A DNA stretch of 64,000 nt from Ephydatia muelleri (Eukaryota > Porifera > Demospongiae > Spongillida > Spongillidae): NCBI GenBank assembly GCA_013339895.1, contig JABACO010000004.1, positions 5,511,497 to 5,575,496 on the forward strand, given 5' to 3'. The position numbers and the translations under genes were made by a program. Every line of letters starts with the position of its first letter. Position 1 is the first letter of the stretch. The notes beneath the pieces were generated by a model. That model was not told the origin of the DNA. It worked only from the letters and a program-made list of their open reading frames with translations, and made no database searches. Shown piece after piece: positions 1 through 12,891 of the stretch.

Positions 1-125
1 CTCAGGATGTGTGTTCTATAATACAACCACAAACACCTCAGCAGTGTACTTCCAATGTGCACTTATTGCTAACATCATTGCCCCTCCTTCCCTCCCACAT
101 TCTCCTCCTGCTTTTCTAACCCACT
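1..125. repeat. dispersed non-coding repeat, copy 1
   Basis: This left edge matches 17201-17330 in the same orientation, for example the shared phrase GTGCACTTATTGCTAACA and the following pyrimidine-rich CCCTCCCACA stretch. It lies downstream of the minus-strand TRIM-NHL relic. It is probably old 3' flank duplicated with TRIM paralogues, which is an inference. No coding potential is seen, and 126-875 shows nothing else recognisable. Confidence 0.6.
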
Positions 126-875
126 GTTCCACTCTTCCAAAGGACACCTTCTAAACATGGATGCAGCCTTCTGTAGTGATCAAGGGAAGACCTTCTGCTC
201 AATATAACAAAAGCTAGCAGCTCACACCAAGGAATGAAGGAACATTCTGTGTATGATGTAAGGATGTACTAATCCTCATGGACCAAACCTGACAGCTGTG
301 TGTAGAGGAGATGATGAGGGAGACAATACAAGGAGAGGGGTGAGGGTGTACAGCAAAGTCACTCCTCTCTCATGGAGGGGAACTTACACTTTCATTCATC
401 TTCACTAAGCTCTTTTTAAAGCACCAAACCTGTTGGCTTGACACCTACATGCATGTGATTAGGATGCTAACAGACAGCACTTCCAATGTCAAATGGACCC
501 AACTCATTCTCATCATATGCTACCTGTTAGGACTGCACACACCCTAAGGGGCAACCTATGAGGGAAGAGGCTGGGGACCAGTAGTACAAGCTCCTACACT
601 TACAGTGTACATCACTACGATTTAATAGGATACAAACTAAACTACATTTACATGGCTGTGAACGCCAGACCCACATATTCAAGTACAGAATGTAACATGG
701 ATCACATACATATAGATTTATCAATCTGTTACGAAATGTGTACATAGTACTACTCAAAATGAACTACTATATGTACTAAACAAGTCATGCACAATAAATA
801 CCACAACTGACAGACTGAATAATAAATTGTATCATGAAAATGCACATGTAATTCAAATTACATCACATTGACTTT

Positions 876-2554
876 TCAAACACAATACTTCAATACATTG
901 TTTGCACCATAGTCAGGAATGAACACACTGCCATCTCTGGGATCTAGTGCAGTACCATCGGAACACTTCAGATTCCCCACTGTGTGGATCTTATTTCCCT
1001 CAGGATCATAGATGGAGAAACAATGGCCAACATACTCACTGACAAGGCTGTAACCTTCGTCATCAATGGCTACTCCTATGGGATGTTTAGGATCACCATA
1101 CATTCTGACATAGACACCTTCTTTAGTAAACACTTTGATAACATTTGAACCATGGGCTGCAACATGGATGTTTCCCTGAGGGTCCAAGGCAAGACCCCAT
1201 GGAGACTTAAAACTATGATTGCCTGAGCCTTTACCATCTATGGTTAATAACCAACCACCACTCTCATTGAATATTTGTAACCTACGGTTACTCTGGTCAG
1301 AGACAATCAGTTTGTCGTTGGAGTCAATGATGACTGCCACTGGAGTATCGAACTGTCCTTGACCTCTTCCCAGCTGACCAAACTTAAGAAAGAACTTGCC
1401 ACTTGATGTCAGCTTTTGTACACGATGGTTGCCTTTATCTGCAACACACATCACATCTCCCTTGATGGATATGCAATATGGATGAAAGAACTGACCATCA
1501 CCACTTCCCCTACTACCTATGGTATTCTTCCGTTGACCTGTTTGATCAAACACATAAATGCAGTGATCATTGCTCCCTACATAGATGTCTCCATTGTCAT
1601 GGATGGCTACACAATATGGTCTATTACACTGGATCACTTGTTGGGCATTACATAAGGTACGGTAGTCACGTTTAGGCCTCACATCAAGGTCGTTAGGACT
1701 ATTCTGTACATGCTGACCATCCATTGTGATGAGGAGCTGGTGAAGACCAGCTGTTTGAGGGTGAGGGTGATGGTGTAGGTACCATCCCTGTGGTCCTCCA
1801 CCTCTCCATACACAACTGCTCCTTTATGGGTCCTGGACCTCATTTCACCCTACACCTCTAAACCACCATGTGGGTACTCCTCCCCCTTTAAGGTCTTGCT
1901 TTGTACCTTAACATGGTACCTGGTCCCCACCCTGGCTACTGATGTGGACATCCATGTGCTTGAAGATGGAGAAGGATAAGACTCAAACAAATTACCTAAT
2001 TTTGAAAGTTGTTTTATAAGATCATCTGTTTGCACAGACACGGTTATGTTGCTGTGTTGGTTTGGAGTGAGAGAAATAGTCTGGACCCTCTTGAGGGTGG
2101 CCTGCAGTTCAGTGGGTATGAGTCCTCCCAATGCTACAATCTCATGATCAGTGTGGGTCTGCAGGATCAGGGATGCAATATCAATGTCTCCAACCATCTT
2201 CTCAAACTGTTCCTTCTGGAGGGTCAGAGCTGTTGTTTTGGACAGTGAAATGGCGTCCAACTCTGACAATAGTATCTTTTTCCTTGCTTCCAATGTTTGT
2301 TGGAGTACTTCAAAGGCTTGGTTGATGGCCAAGAAAGCATTTGTTTTGGAGGCCTCCACTTCTTCTATCATCCTGTTATTTTCATCAATGGCTCCAGTCA
2401 ACTTTGTCATTACCTCTTTTGCATCTTCAAGGGCTCCTGTGATTTCCATTTGATGGCTCTTTACTAGTGTTGATATGTCTGTCATAGTAGTGTTTGCAAT
2501 GCGATTATTCATAACCAAGCTGTTGGTAGGGAGGGATTTGTCATTTTTAGACAA
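876..2554 (-). pseudogene. TRIM-type coiled coil + filamin + NHL beta-propeller protein, decayed
   Basis: Read on the minus strand, 2554-1850 encodes a coiled coil that is clearly paralogous to the TRIM gene at 48996 (shared KEVMTKLTGAIDENNRM-like and LTLQKEQFEKMVGDI segments). A filamin/ABP280 repeat follows (HKGAVVYGEVEDH, DGTYTITLT, then TAGLHQLLITMDGQHV). Positions 1724-876 encode about six NHL repeats ending in a natural stop. Two lesions break it. There is an in-frame TAG at 1850-1852 where paralogue logic expects Gln, and a one-base deletion near 1758-1765 that shifts LTP-QTAG out of frame. Five residues after MVGDI are also missing, and no RING or B-box lies upstream. An intact relative would be a cytoplasmic E3 ligase or RNA-binding TRIM2/3/71-like protein. 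A sequencing error could explain one lesion, hardly both. Confidence 0.85.
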
Positions 2555-3600
2555 TAGTTGTAGTGAAGTACATCTAAAAAGATTACTTCAGGTTGCAGCA
2601 TCTTAAACCACGTTCATTAACCCTCTCATGGGCGAAGCCAATTATTGCATTACAGGAAAATGTTCTTTAAACATGCATGCAACCCCACGAAATTTGACAA
2701 GCAAAAAACCTTTCTCAGAACATTGTGTTGTTGTCTACAAAAAAACTTAACAATTTAGAAAAACAAAGTGGCTGTTGTACAGCACCTGTGACACAATATT
2801 GTTCTGTTGCCTGCGGAAGAGTTAAATAATGCAAACTATGACAGAATTTCAGCTGTCGTAGTGTTTGAAAAATTCCTGCAAGGACATAATTACTTCACTG
2901 CTACGAAATACAATACTGAGCTTCAATGTCATTCTAGCCTAGAATGCCAAAATAATTGTATGATGGGCACAGATTTATAGATATGCACAGTTGTTCTGCA
3001 TTTGTCAAAACTTATCTTGCATGGCTCGAAAAGAGTTTTAGATGCTGCATCATTCTTCATTAAGTAAATATCAAAATAAATTGTGATTCCAAAACCTATT
3101 ACAATATCAGGGCAGAAGGTTGTGTGTCGTAGTTATGATCTGCACGCCCAACAGGGGTAGTAAGGCCTTCTTCCCCTCCCCTTTACAATGTCCTTGTTTA
3201 TGCAGGATTGGCTCTATGGGCGTGGTTTTCAATCAAGGGTACAATATAATGAAGAGTTGTCTCAACTTGTCCACAGGACATATAATTTATCACATGCATA
3301 ACAGTCATGGATGACATGAGCAATGCAGTCTTTATGGACATGAGTGGTTCGTATAACATGAAGTCAACATTTCAATACTGTAGTTTGGGAAAGTTTCGAA
3401 CTAGACGAAAGTGTTTAATGATCTGAAAATATTTTAACTGAATATTATTTTATACGAAATTATTACGCATTGAACATTTGTATAATAGTGTTCTATTTTG
3501 CGCGCACTCATGGCTGGCATCTTAAAGTACCTCGAATTTCAATGTGTACGTAAACTACCAGATCCCGAAGGTCCGTTAGCTGCTTGCATTCCAACAAAAG
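2555..3600. other. no gene recognised
   Basis: AT-rich sequence upstream of the TRIM relic. All frames are broken. Short ORFs at 3120-3314 and 3498-3740 look accidental, and the second runs into the transposon end at 3604. Confidence 0.5.
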
Positions 3601-3603
3601 CTA

Positions 3604-4974
3604 CAGTGGAACCCCAAAATGTGGGCTCCCTGAAATACGGACACCTCGATAAACAGGACACTATCTCTAGGTCCAAAAAAACTTACGCTGACAATGAGCT
3701 TGTTACACACCCGATATTCCGTAATCCGGACACTACGTAAGTGCGCCATCTGCTGTTACACAATACAAAAACACCCCGACAAGCGGACATGCTGCGTTAT
3801 GATGTCATAATCAAGTTAACTTGTAATATGGAACGTTCTATACGAAAATGGGTCTTGTGGATTTTATTTTATAACATAAAATGTAAATTGATATATCTCC
3901 CGAAATATTAACGCTATCGGGTTCCTATTTTTAACACAACATACCACACCATTACTATATGTGAAAATCCATTTTGGTGTCTTACACGTGCGGGGTACCG
4001 ACGTTACATGGTCCGATACCCCGTAGGGTTCAAAACGGCCACATCTTCAGGTAGGAGTGTCCAAATCGGTTCAGAATAGGTAGCTATGTAGAAGGGTCCT
4101 ACCGCTATTGATTTGTTCTGTTCGTTAATTTTTGCTTTAATCCGTTATGGAGATACAAGTGTGTAAAGAAATTGCATATTTCCAGGGCGTTACGCGCCAT
4201 TAACGTATTACGAGGACGTCCTCGAAGCCAGTTGTAATACGTTAATGGCGCGTAACGCCCGGGAAATATGCAATTTCTTTACACACTTGTATGCCATATC
4301 CAGCACCACGACTCACAACTGCTCCAGTAACTTCCACTGTCCCTTTATTACATGTTCTGGACAAAAAAGGACTGATAGTTTTGCAGGAACATGGCCGACA
4401 ACTAAAGTGTTTTTGACAATAGCTACTACTTTGTTGTCTTTGATGTTTGTGGGCTCTGTCTGCAAAAGCAGAACTTCACCTACGGAGGGTTGCCAGACGG
4501 CTTGGTAATCATGGTACCCCCCTAACTTGGCCTAACAAATGATGCTATTTCCACATAGGAGCTTTCTACATCTGCTGGTTGGCTTGCCATGCTTTGTGGG
4601 GTACAAAAAGCACATTAGTAGACTCTGATGTTTGTTTAAAGTGCATGACATATACATTACAGAGTAGAGTAAATGCGCTCAAGCGTCAACAATGGTAGGT
4701 CGGTTGTAGGAAACGCGTACTTTTAATTATGTTGTTAAATTAGTTGCCTCACCAATCTACAGCTGGAGAGTAAATAAGTTTTTTTCCAAAAAGATAACAC
4801 CTCTTAATCTTAATTATGCTGTATTTGCATAGTACACAATACAGATACACTTGCCATCATTATATTATATACACCTTGTAATGATAAAAAGTTCCAACCC
4901 CTGAATAAAGGACACCTCGATAATCAGGACACTGAGGTTGGTCCACTATAGTGTCCGCATTTCGGGTTCCACTG
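3604..4974. mobile_element. pogo/Tigger-like non-autonomous element
   Basis: The left end starts CAGTGGAACCCCAAAATG and continues with ACGGACACCTCGATAA. The right end carries the reverse complement (GGACACCTCGATAATCAGG, later GGGTTCCACTG). Both ends are flanked by TA (3602-3603 and 4975-4976), the duplication expected for Tc1/mariner-pogo elements. The CAGT..GGACACCTCGATAA terminus is typical of pogo/Tigger families. No transposase ORF lies between the ends, so it would depend on a transposase in trans. The interior carries a long hairpin (4154-4291). The DDE relic begins about 115 bp beyond the right end. Confidence 0.75.
4154..4291. repeat. long inverted repeat (57-bp arms)
   Basis: Left arm 4154-4210 and right arm 4235-4291 are reverse complements with a single mismatch. 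The 24-nt spacer itself contains the perfect palindrome CGAGGACGTCCTCG. It lies inside the pogo-like element and may be a separate foldback MITE inserted in it. Confidence 0.9.
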
Positions 4975-5088
4975 TATACGTTTTGCAAATACAAAAGTTG
5001 CAAAGGCTCAAAAGAAACAACCATGAGGCCGATATAACAGGTAAGAAGTTAGAAATTATGCACTCAAATACATAACCAGCGTAACAAA

Positions 5089-6400
5089 TTGGTTCTCAAT
5101 GTAGATACAACCCCGAGATCCATGCCAAGATCAGTAAATATGCCTTCTTTCTCGGGATATCTTCTACTTGTCGACACTTTTCAAAATTGCTTGGCACAGA
5201 AATCAATGCATCAACTGTATTTTCGATTTAAAAGAAAGCAAAGTTCAGCAAGAAATTGTGTTACAGAACCAACAAGTAGCAACATTCTGCCACTAAAGAA
5301 ATGAGGGAGACCTCTCCTACTAGGTGATAACCTTGACAAGATGCTGCAACTGTACTTAAGGAAGATTGTTGTCACTGCCAGCATTGTAATGGCTGCAGCT
5401 CGAGGAATTCTTCTGTCCTGTGATCGTTCTAAGCTTGTAGAATATGGCACTTTGAATTGAATAAGCATTGGGCTTGTTGTTTGTTGAATCGCATGAATTT
5501 TGTTCAAAGAAAAGCCACAACATCCAAAAGCAAGTACACAGAAGGGGACTTTGTTGCACTGAAGGAGGCATTTCTTGATGATAAGTCAGAAGTGCTTATG
5601 GAAGACATTCCTCCAGAACTAGTCCTTAACTGTGATCAGACCGGCATAAAACTGAGGCTATCATTGGGTTGGACCATGGACACTCAAGGTGCAAAAAGTG
5701 TTGAAATTACAGGTGTTAACGACAAGCGCCTAATCACAGCTGTTTTTTCTGTGGTTCTTTAGGTGGTGATTTTCTGCCTCTGCAACTTATCTATAAAGAG
5801 AAAACAAATAGTTTCCATCCAAAGTTTCAGTTTCCAGCAAACTGGGATATCACCCATTCCAAAAAACACTGATCAACTGAAAAAACTACAGTACAGTATA
5901 TTAAAAACATCATTGTTCCATATGTGGATTGTAAGCGACACATATTATTCTGGGGAGAATACAACTGCACACCTCAAGATATAATAGCCTCCTTGAATCA
6001 CACAACATTCAAGTGTGCCTAATTCCCTCAAACATTACTGATGTACTCAAACCAATGGATATATCAGTTAACAAACCTGCCAAACACTTTTTGAAGAACA
6101 CATTTGATCATTAGTATTCAGGGGAAATCACTAAGCAGATTCAAGGAAAAGATATTGAGTGATGAGTTGCTATACCTATCGATTTGGGTTTGGGTATTGT
6201 GAGGGAGCTGAGTGCAAGGTGGTTAGTTGAAATGGCTGAATATATATCAGACAATCCACAGTTCATCATTAATGGTTTTATACAAGCAGGGATTTCTGAA
6301 TCACTAGATGGATGCAAAGATGTAATTTTAGTAGAGAATGGTGATTCCAGTTCAACAGATGGAGTCTTATCAAGCTACAGTGCAGACGAGATCTAATACT
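5089..6400 (+). pseudogene. Tigger/jerky-type DDE transposase, decayed
   Basis: Pieces of one DDE_1 (CENP-B/jerky/Tigger) transposase appear in order across frames. A KKRGRPLLLG-like linker with IVMAAARGIL lies at 5290-5420. The first catalytic block is at 5590-5740 (ELVLNCDQTGIK, WTMDTQGAK, VNDKRLITAVF), with the first Asp in NCDQTG. GGDFLPLQLIYK and FPANWDITH lie at 5762-5870, an IIVPYVDCKR segment near 5910-5945, and a C-terminal LGIVRELSARWLVEMAEYIS block at 6184-6320. Stops and frameshifts separate the blocks and the terminal HTH region is incomplete, so it cannot be functional. It is probably the relic of the autonomous partner of the neighbouring element, but its own inverted repeats were not found. 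Confidence 0.85.
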
Positions 6401-6990
6401 GCGCATGTAGATACATGTACTGGTGTGACATATATACTTGCACATTTATTAACTCAGTCACAATTTTGTTTCATACATTGTTTTAGTTTGCTGATATCCT
6501 TTGGTTTAATCGGGAAGAGCAGTGTACAAGGGATTTCCAGTCCTTGTGGTAGATCACTTGAATATTGTCGTATGCCAGAAACAGTACATTGTATTGATCC
6601 TCCTCTTCGCAGAAAAAGGAGATAAATCTTGGATATATATTTAGGAAGATGTCCGATGATTGTGCTATGCTATAATATAGCAACTGCATAACGATCAGTG
6701 GGATTACCAGTTTCTCGCGTACACGTTTATTGTCTCCAATTGCTGCTAACTAAATCGTTTGGTAAACATGATAGCCACGTACGCAGCATGCCTCTATTTC
6801 ATACTCTCCAGCATCGTTCATCGTATTTGTTTGGGATTAACTATTTGAAAAATTTGGTTGTAAAATATTTTCGGATATTAAGATTTTCTAAAATAAATTC
6901 ATTTGAAAACTTTTCATCTGGAATTTTTTTCAATTCATAATTTCCCAAACTACGGTATCTACCACCCCTCCTCCTACCTCCCTTCACTTC
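6401..6990. other. no gene recognised
   Basis: AT-rich sequence without a convincing ORF or repeat boundary. It probably includes the 3' part of the DDE element. Confidence 0.4.
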
Positions 6991-7660
6991 ATGATCGTGG
7001 CTAAGGGCATGCAGGGAAATATGATTTCTAAAATGTCATTCAGTTGCCATCACGATATAGTGTGCTGCTTTTCACTGTGTGCTGCCACCGACCTCTTAAC
7101 TACCTGTCTGTGTTTGATGTGTATTGTTTTAATAATCATTGTTTGAATACATGTTTATATATGTGCATTGAATTATATAACTATTGTATCAAAATCAAAG
7201 CACCATTTTGAAAAAAAAAAATTATAATCATTACTAACGCTCTTAGGAGAATGGAAAATAGGCCAAAATGGAAAAAAGGCTGAATATATGTCACAAGAGA
7301 TTGAAACTTCTAAAAATGCTTTTACTGTTGCCAGCAACAGATATTTATGACCTTCCTGCTGTGGACCGTGCTGAATCGTCAGATAAGGAAAATGATACAA
7401 GGATTGGGAAAATGAGTGTAGGCACTGTCACTAAACTATTGATGAACGAAATTCATGTCAGTCCAGGAGAAATGCATTGCTGACATAATTGAGGAGCTAA
7501 TTTCACGGACACAACTGCTATGGTATCTGTTGTGTGTCAGTGATGTAGTTATTTCATGGATCAATCAGTATTGACTGAGCTTTGTAATCTGACCCTGAGT
7601 AAGGAGTCACCATCACATAATTAAGGCATGCTCTTGTCCACAAAGGCAAATTATGAATAG
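6990..7660 (+). repeat. dispersed repeat, copy A
   Basis: Matches 15340-15920 in the same order: GCAGGGAAATATGATTT, CAGTTGCCATCA, a CTCTTAAC block, TAACGCTC, ATATC/ATATTCACAAGAGA, TGCCAGCAACAGATAT, and a final TTGTCCACAAAGGCAAA. Copy A has an open frame at 7268-7483 (DKENDTRIGKMSVGTVTKLL) that is broken in copy B. The ancestor may therefore have been a coding exon or a transposon ORF. The family is not recognised. Confidence 0.7.
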
Positions 7661-8008
7661 TGTTCAGCATTTGGGCCAATCTAGGTGTTGTGCAAGCATG
7701 CATTTCCACCACCTCCCTTCTTTTCCTATCCTGTATGAATGCATATTGAAGATGTGTCATGGTACAGTATGGCGAAACATTCAAAGCTAGGATAAAGATG
7801 AAGACATTCTGAATGCATCAATCAAGTTTCAAGATGGCTTCATGTGTTGGGGCTGAGCCCTGCTAGCTAGCGGTTTCCCTGAAGATGTGGATTTACCACC
7901 AATAGAAGGTTTCCCACTGGGCTTTTCCTGCACAAGATATGAACTCATCTTTTCCGAATACAGGTCCTGCTCCCCCTACTTAATTTTTAATTATCAGGAA
8001 CTTTGCAG

Positions 8009-8009
8009 C

Positions 8010-8038
<29 letters not shown>
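8009..8038. repeat. poly-C tract
   Basis: Thirty uninterrupted C followed by a TCCCGGACAG sequence. It resembles the homopolymer C seen at the ends of hAT-like MITEs elsewhere in the window (28218, 61072), but no matching partner end was found. Confidence 0.8.
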
Positions 8039-8041
<3 letters not shown>

Positions 8042-8246
8042 CGGACAGAACGCGTGGCTGCCGGAGCCGCCATGGTGGCTCCACTTTTTCATTTTGTACA
8101 GATGATTAGTTATTCATGATCTTATTGATTATTCATTGCAGTGAAACACAAATCACATGTGAGCAGCAGGTGTTAACACTATAAGTGATGATCAGCTTAC
8201 AGCTGCTTACTATACCTGCTGCTCACCAAGTGGTTTGTGTTTGAAA

Positions 8247-9770
8247 ATGGAGTCTGGCGCTTCAAGTTCGAAGAGCATTCTTGAGAAACCACATCAACCA
8301 TAAGGATTTCCGTTTCCAAAATGTGAATATGGCAAGACCAATGTAGCCAAAAGAAGCTTTCAGCCCTATTCATTTGCCAAGTGGCCTGGCTTCACTATTG
8401 CAAAGAAAATGACAGCATATTGTGTCATACTTCCCTTTTCGCAAAAACGGAAAAGAAGCTTTTGTGGTCCTCTAATGCAGATACAGTGTTCGTTCGTATC
8501 ACGAGGTTTTAGCAATAGGAGGGATGCTACGACGATATAAATACATGAGGCTAAAATGTCATAAAGAAGCCTGTCTAAAGGTCATCATTTTACCATCAAC
8601 TACACCAGATATTGCTTTCAGCTTTTCCTTCTGTAGAATGCAAACAGAGGTGGCAGTGTTTCTTAAAATCCTTTCTATTATGAGATTTTAACAAGGCAAG
8701 GGTTGTCACTAAGAGGGCACGGTGACGAAACAGATTCGAACCTTTTCAGTTGCCAAAACTTTGAGGTGAAGACAATCCGAGAAATGAGTCATGGTTAAAG
8801 AAGAAAACAGCATCAGCAGTATGCATCATCTGACATTCAAAACAAAATACTTCAACTTATGATGATGAGGGGTTCTGCATGAATTGATTGTGCCCATACA
8901 AGCAGTGCCGTGTATTTGCATCATGGCCGATGAAATCATGGATGCAGCCATCCAAGAACACGTTGTTGTCTGTCTGAGATTGGAAGAGGACATATTTGAG
9001 GCCCATGAGATATTCATTGGATTATATGAGGGGGGGAAATATAAAAACATGATGCACTATCATGGCTCTAGAATGTATAGGACTGGGCACCGTCAGTTTC
9101 AACTGGACACTCGGAAGAAGGGCAATGTCAAAGCAAAAGCTGCTACCATACCACATGAATGCAGGCTGTATTTCTTGACGCCTCCACTACTGGGGACAGT
9201 AACATGAAGCTCTCGGTGAGTACATCGTCCAAAACTGCGGAAAAGTGATCTATATCACAGCAAATCAAATAATTTGCGAAAGGACCTTTTACCTTCAAAC
9301 ACAGTGTCAACTTGAATACCTTCGATAGCCTCGATGTCATCGTATACCAGGCAGCGCGCCATGATAAAGTGGTCTGGAACGATAACTACACAGGAGTCTG
9401 CGTGTGAAGTAGTGTTAATTGGCCTGGTTTCTAATCCCTCTACTCTAAATATCTATGATTGGACCAGCCTGTATATCAGGTTAATTGTAAGCTAGATAAT
9501 CTTCTATTGAAAGCACCAAATAAAGATTATTATTGCACTTGTGACTGAACTTTACAGTGAGGATTTAAACATTCATCAGTTGAGACTATACTTAGATAAA
9601 ACCTGCCTACATTCAATGGAAGGTATACTGAACTATCCAAAGGGTGCTTGTTCACAGTTTGCACATTAGCATCACTGATTTTGGTCCTGCCTGCAACAAG
9701 TGAGCGTTCTTTCAGCACGCTTGCGAAGAATTAAAAGCTATTGGCGAAGTACTATGACCCAAGTGCATGT
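8247..9770 (+). pseudogene. hAT transposase with TTF-type zinc finger, decayed (copy 1)
   Basis: Ordered fragments of a ZMYM1/TTF-finger hAT transposase are present. The N-terminus is at 8247, with FPFPKCEYGKTN and the TTF-finger core KRSFQPYSFAKWPGF at 8338-8395. The DUF4371-like block CICIMADEIMDAAIQEHV and HEIFIGLYE is at 8910-9030, where the Asp of IMADE corresponds to a catalytic-core position of this family. The C-terminal dimerisation signature LPATSERSFSTL is at about 9684-9720. Stops (after EKPHQP) and a frameshift after STL break the gene, and the sequence between blocks is unreadable. The order and orientation match the second copy at 12892. Confidence 0.8.
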
Positions 9771-11570
9771 GATTAATGCAATGCTACTTCATACAAGTAA
9801 ATTTTAAAAACTTCTCTATAGACAAAGTTTGTTGGATGTAGAATTGATGGTGCAAAAAAAGGAAACAAGGTAGAGTACTATTGCATTGAGATTTGATAGG
9901 ATCCTACAACCAACAGTCCTACATTTTGCAAATATGCTTCTTTATTTGCAAATGTAGGGCTGTTTATTTGTAGAATCCTGTCTAACCCCACTGTAACAGT
10001 ACTGTTCATTGTTTCATTGTCTTAGTTTGCATTACATTGGAAGTTGGAAAATTTACAGCTGATGATTACATTGTTTCAGTAGCAATTATTTATGAGCATA
10101 ACTTATTGATTTGACCAATCGAACGCCGTGCCCTGTACTACAAATGTGTAAACTGTACTTCGCGTCGCACTGGTACGTAAGAGGCAGCCTTACAGCTATG
10201 GGTCTGTCTCCCTCCTTTCCCTCGTGTAGGCCTACGTGTGTATCAGCAATGCATGGTTTAGAAAATACGCCCATGGTCTAAATGTGCCCCCTATGATGGT
10301 ATGACACAACTAGAACAAGTTAAGCCGCGTTTAATCTGCGATCTGAACTGCGCACGCCTCTGAGAGAATCACCGGCCTTTCTCGTGGTTTTGAGTGTATA
10401 AAAAGTGATGGGAAGTAAAACGTTATTAACGCTGACCCATATTCGCCAGCAACACATTAACTGCAAACAAATTAACTACACACAGCTTCACAACAATCCA
10501 TCTTTCAATATGGTTACCTGTTCATTGGTGACTCCAACGTTTCCACGTGTTGAACTTTTTAACCGACTTTACAGGTCACGTGATTATTCATAGTTAATTA
10601 ATGCGGGGTAAGCAAGTGGAGAAACGTTTCGCAGGGAACGTTTAGCATTCCCATGGTTGGATTTTGATCCACAATCCCAGGGAGGAATGGCTTAAATCAT
10701 CATTGGGTGTTTGATGTGGTTTGATGTGTCTACCTCGAATGTTTATCACACTGCCCAGCAAAACATAGATTCGTATGCGCGAAGCGATCTGAGGTTATCG
10801 TACAGTATATCTAGTACACAGTTCGTTTCATACGATTGTACCTGATTCGTACGTCACATACGAACATCGTACAAACAGTGATTTTAAAAATCAAAACTGT
10901 GAGAGATCGTATGAAATCGATTTAGCGCTTCAATTGGTATACAATCATAAAGGATCCTTTATGATCATCCTTCGAGTCTTCTTAGCTGTATATACGAACT
11001 GTCGTCACTACTCGTTTCCGCCATTTCCAAGTATTCAATCATTAACGATCACATCAAGTGCGTGCATAATCTTACTATGATCGTGATCAAAATCCAACTT
11101 GAAACTTCTTCCTGTGCTTTGTCCATATACAAGGCCATACGGTTACTAGTACGTATTACGCAGGTGTACGCCTATCTAGCTAGTTCTGAGTACTGAGTCT
11201 ACACTGGCGTACGAGTGTCGTTTAGTATATGGCCTTCTGATCGAGGGGGGAGAGGGGAGGGGGAATGAACTAGAATCTCGGTACCATACGCTTCTTCACT
11301 CCTATTTAGATGATTAACCTTGACACCTGCACTCAAATAGCATAAAAAGAAGCAGCAATGCACACATATATAGACACAGACACCTATTCAAACACTATAA
11401 TACTAAATGTGGTCATTTTGTGCAGGCATCTCCACTCAATGACTGCAGAAAATTTGTATTTACCACTTGTGTACCGTATTAGCAGTAGGCATCAATTGTA
11501 ATGCAGGGTGTCTGTAGCATGTTATGTGTGGTAGTATGTCAGTGAGGTCAAGTATTGCAGGGCCGCGTAG
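9771..11570. other. no gene recognised
   Basis: Mixed sequence with only short ORFs. No transposon termini, RNA genes or tandem repeats were recognised in this 1.8 kb. Confidence 0.4.
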
Positions 11571-11577
11571 CCATGCA

Positions 11578-11617
11578 GGGGGGGGATCGAACGATCCCCC
11601 CCCCCCCCCCCCCCCCG
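11578..11617. repeat. G8/C22 hairpin
   Basis: A run of G is followed by ATCGAACGAT and a run of 22 C, forming a palindromic hairpin. The preceding GGCCGCGTAGCCATGCAGG resembles hAT-MITE termini, but a second end was not found. Confidence 0.7.
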
Positions 11618-12375
11618 TTTGACGTTGGAGTTCCGCTTCACTGGATACTTTTTCCCCCATAAAAGTGGATCCGGGATTCCCATAAAACTAAATTTCTCAG
11701 CCTCGTTATAAACCGAAACCCTACCCGCTTGTTAATCATTGAAAAAAAAATTCAAGGCTTAGGGTAGATTAGGTAGTGATCGGCGTGCGCGATAGCGTAG
11801 GTAGTGTTCGGCACATGTGTTATTATTTAAAGGGAACGTAGTTGCTTTAAACTATACTTACTGCGTCCTAAGACAACCCAGAAGGATGGTTTTTAACCTG
11901 CTTTGAAATATTGAAATGTCTTTGAGGCTCTGTATTGTGTTGAAAGTGCGGTTGCCGAACACACCCTACTGCCGAACATATCTCACATTACTCTATGTGT
12001 CACATGGGACGACCAGCACAGCGAGAGAGGGAAAGGAAAAGGGCAGCTAAATGCTGCCAAAGTATAGAAATGTTTGTGAAGAAGACGGATTCGTCCTAAT
12101 GTGCACCCCAGGAAAAAGAGCTGGGAGTATGTGGGAATGTGTGTGTGTGCGCGCGCGTGGTATGTCATTGCGCATATCGGGATGAGGTATCAAGATGTAG
12201 GAACGGACCGTTAAGTTACGCAGTCGTAGAAAACAGGTAGATACACGCCGAGCGCACGTTCGTCTATTCACGCCGATGAAAGAAATATTCAAATGTATTG
12301 ACATTACGAGCATTTAGAAAACAACACGCTCCTCCCACTCACACATGCACCAGCACTTATACTTTGCACTATAAA

Positions 12376-12397
12376 GCAGAGATAATATTATCTCTGC
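12376..12397. repeat. 22-bp perfect palindrome, family member 1
   Basis: GCAGAGATAA..TTATCTCTGC, perfect. Near-copies sit at 26933-26952 and 47437-47456 in unrelated surroundings. Confidence 0.9.
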
Positions 12398-12891
12398 TAT
12401 AAGGGCGCACCCACATTTATCATTATTGACCTCTAAAGAAAATTATTTCGAAATAGCAAAATTAATTTTGTTGTTGTTTCTCCTGCTCGCAAAATGAAAG
12501 TGAAAAATAAAAGAATTAATGCATTATTTATATTTAAAACAATAATCCTACTGCGCTAATGTTTGAAAACAATCAAATACGTTTTCAATGTACAGACATG
12601 TATGGATGTCCGAAATTGCTGGACATGGCCTCTCGAGGAGATACCTGTCACTGAAAAGGCATCCATCATAGAGGATGACAATGGCAAAGAATAACACCGC
12701 TTCTGAATCTCATGAGACCTGTAAGTTGTGTTGTGAGAGTTGTTCTTAATTGTAACATGCTTTAAAGTGATATAGGAAGTATTGCCATAAATTCATATAG
12801 CAATTGCAATACATGAGACCTTAATTGATGAATGCCATTATTATTTTCATACATCTGAAATGAATGTATATTTGTTCTTTTCATTTTGCAG

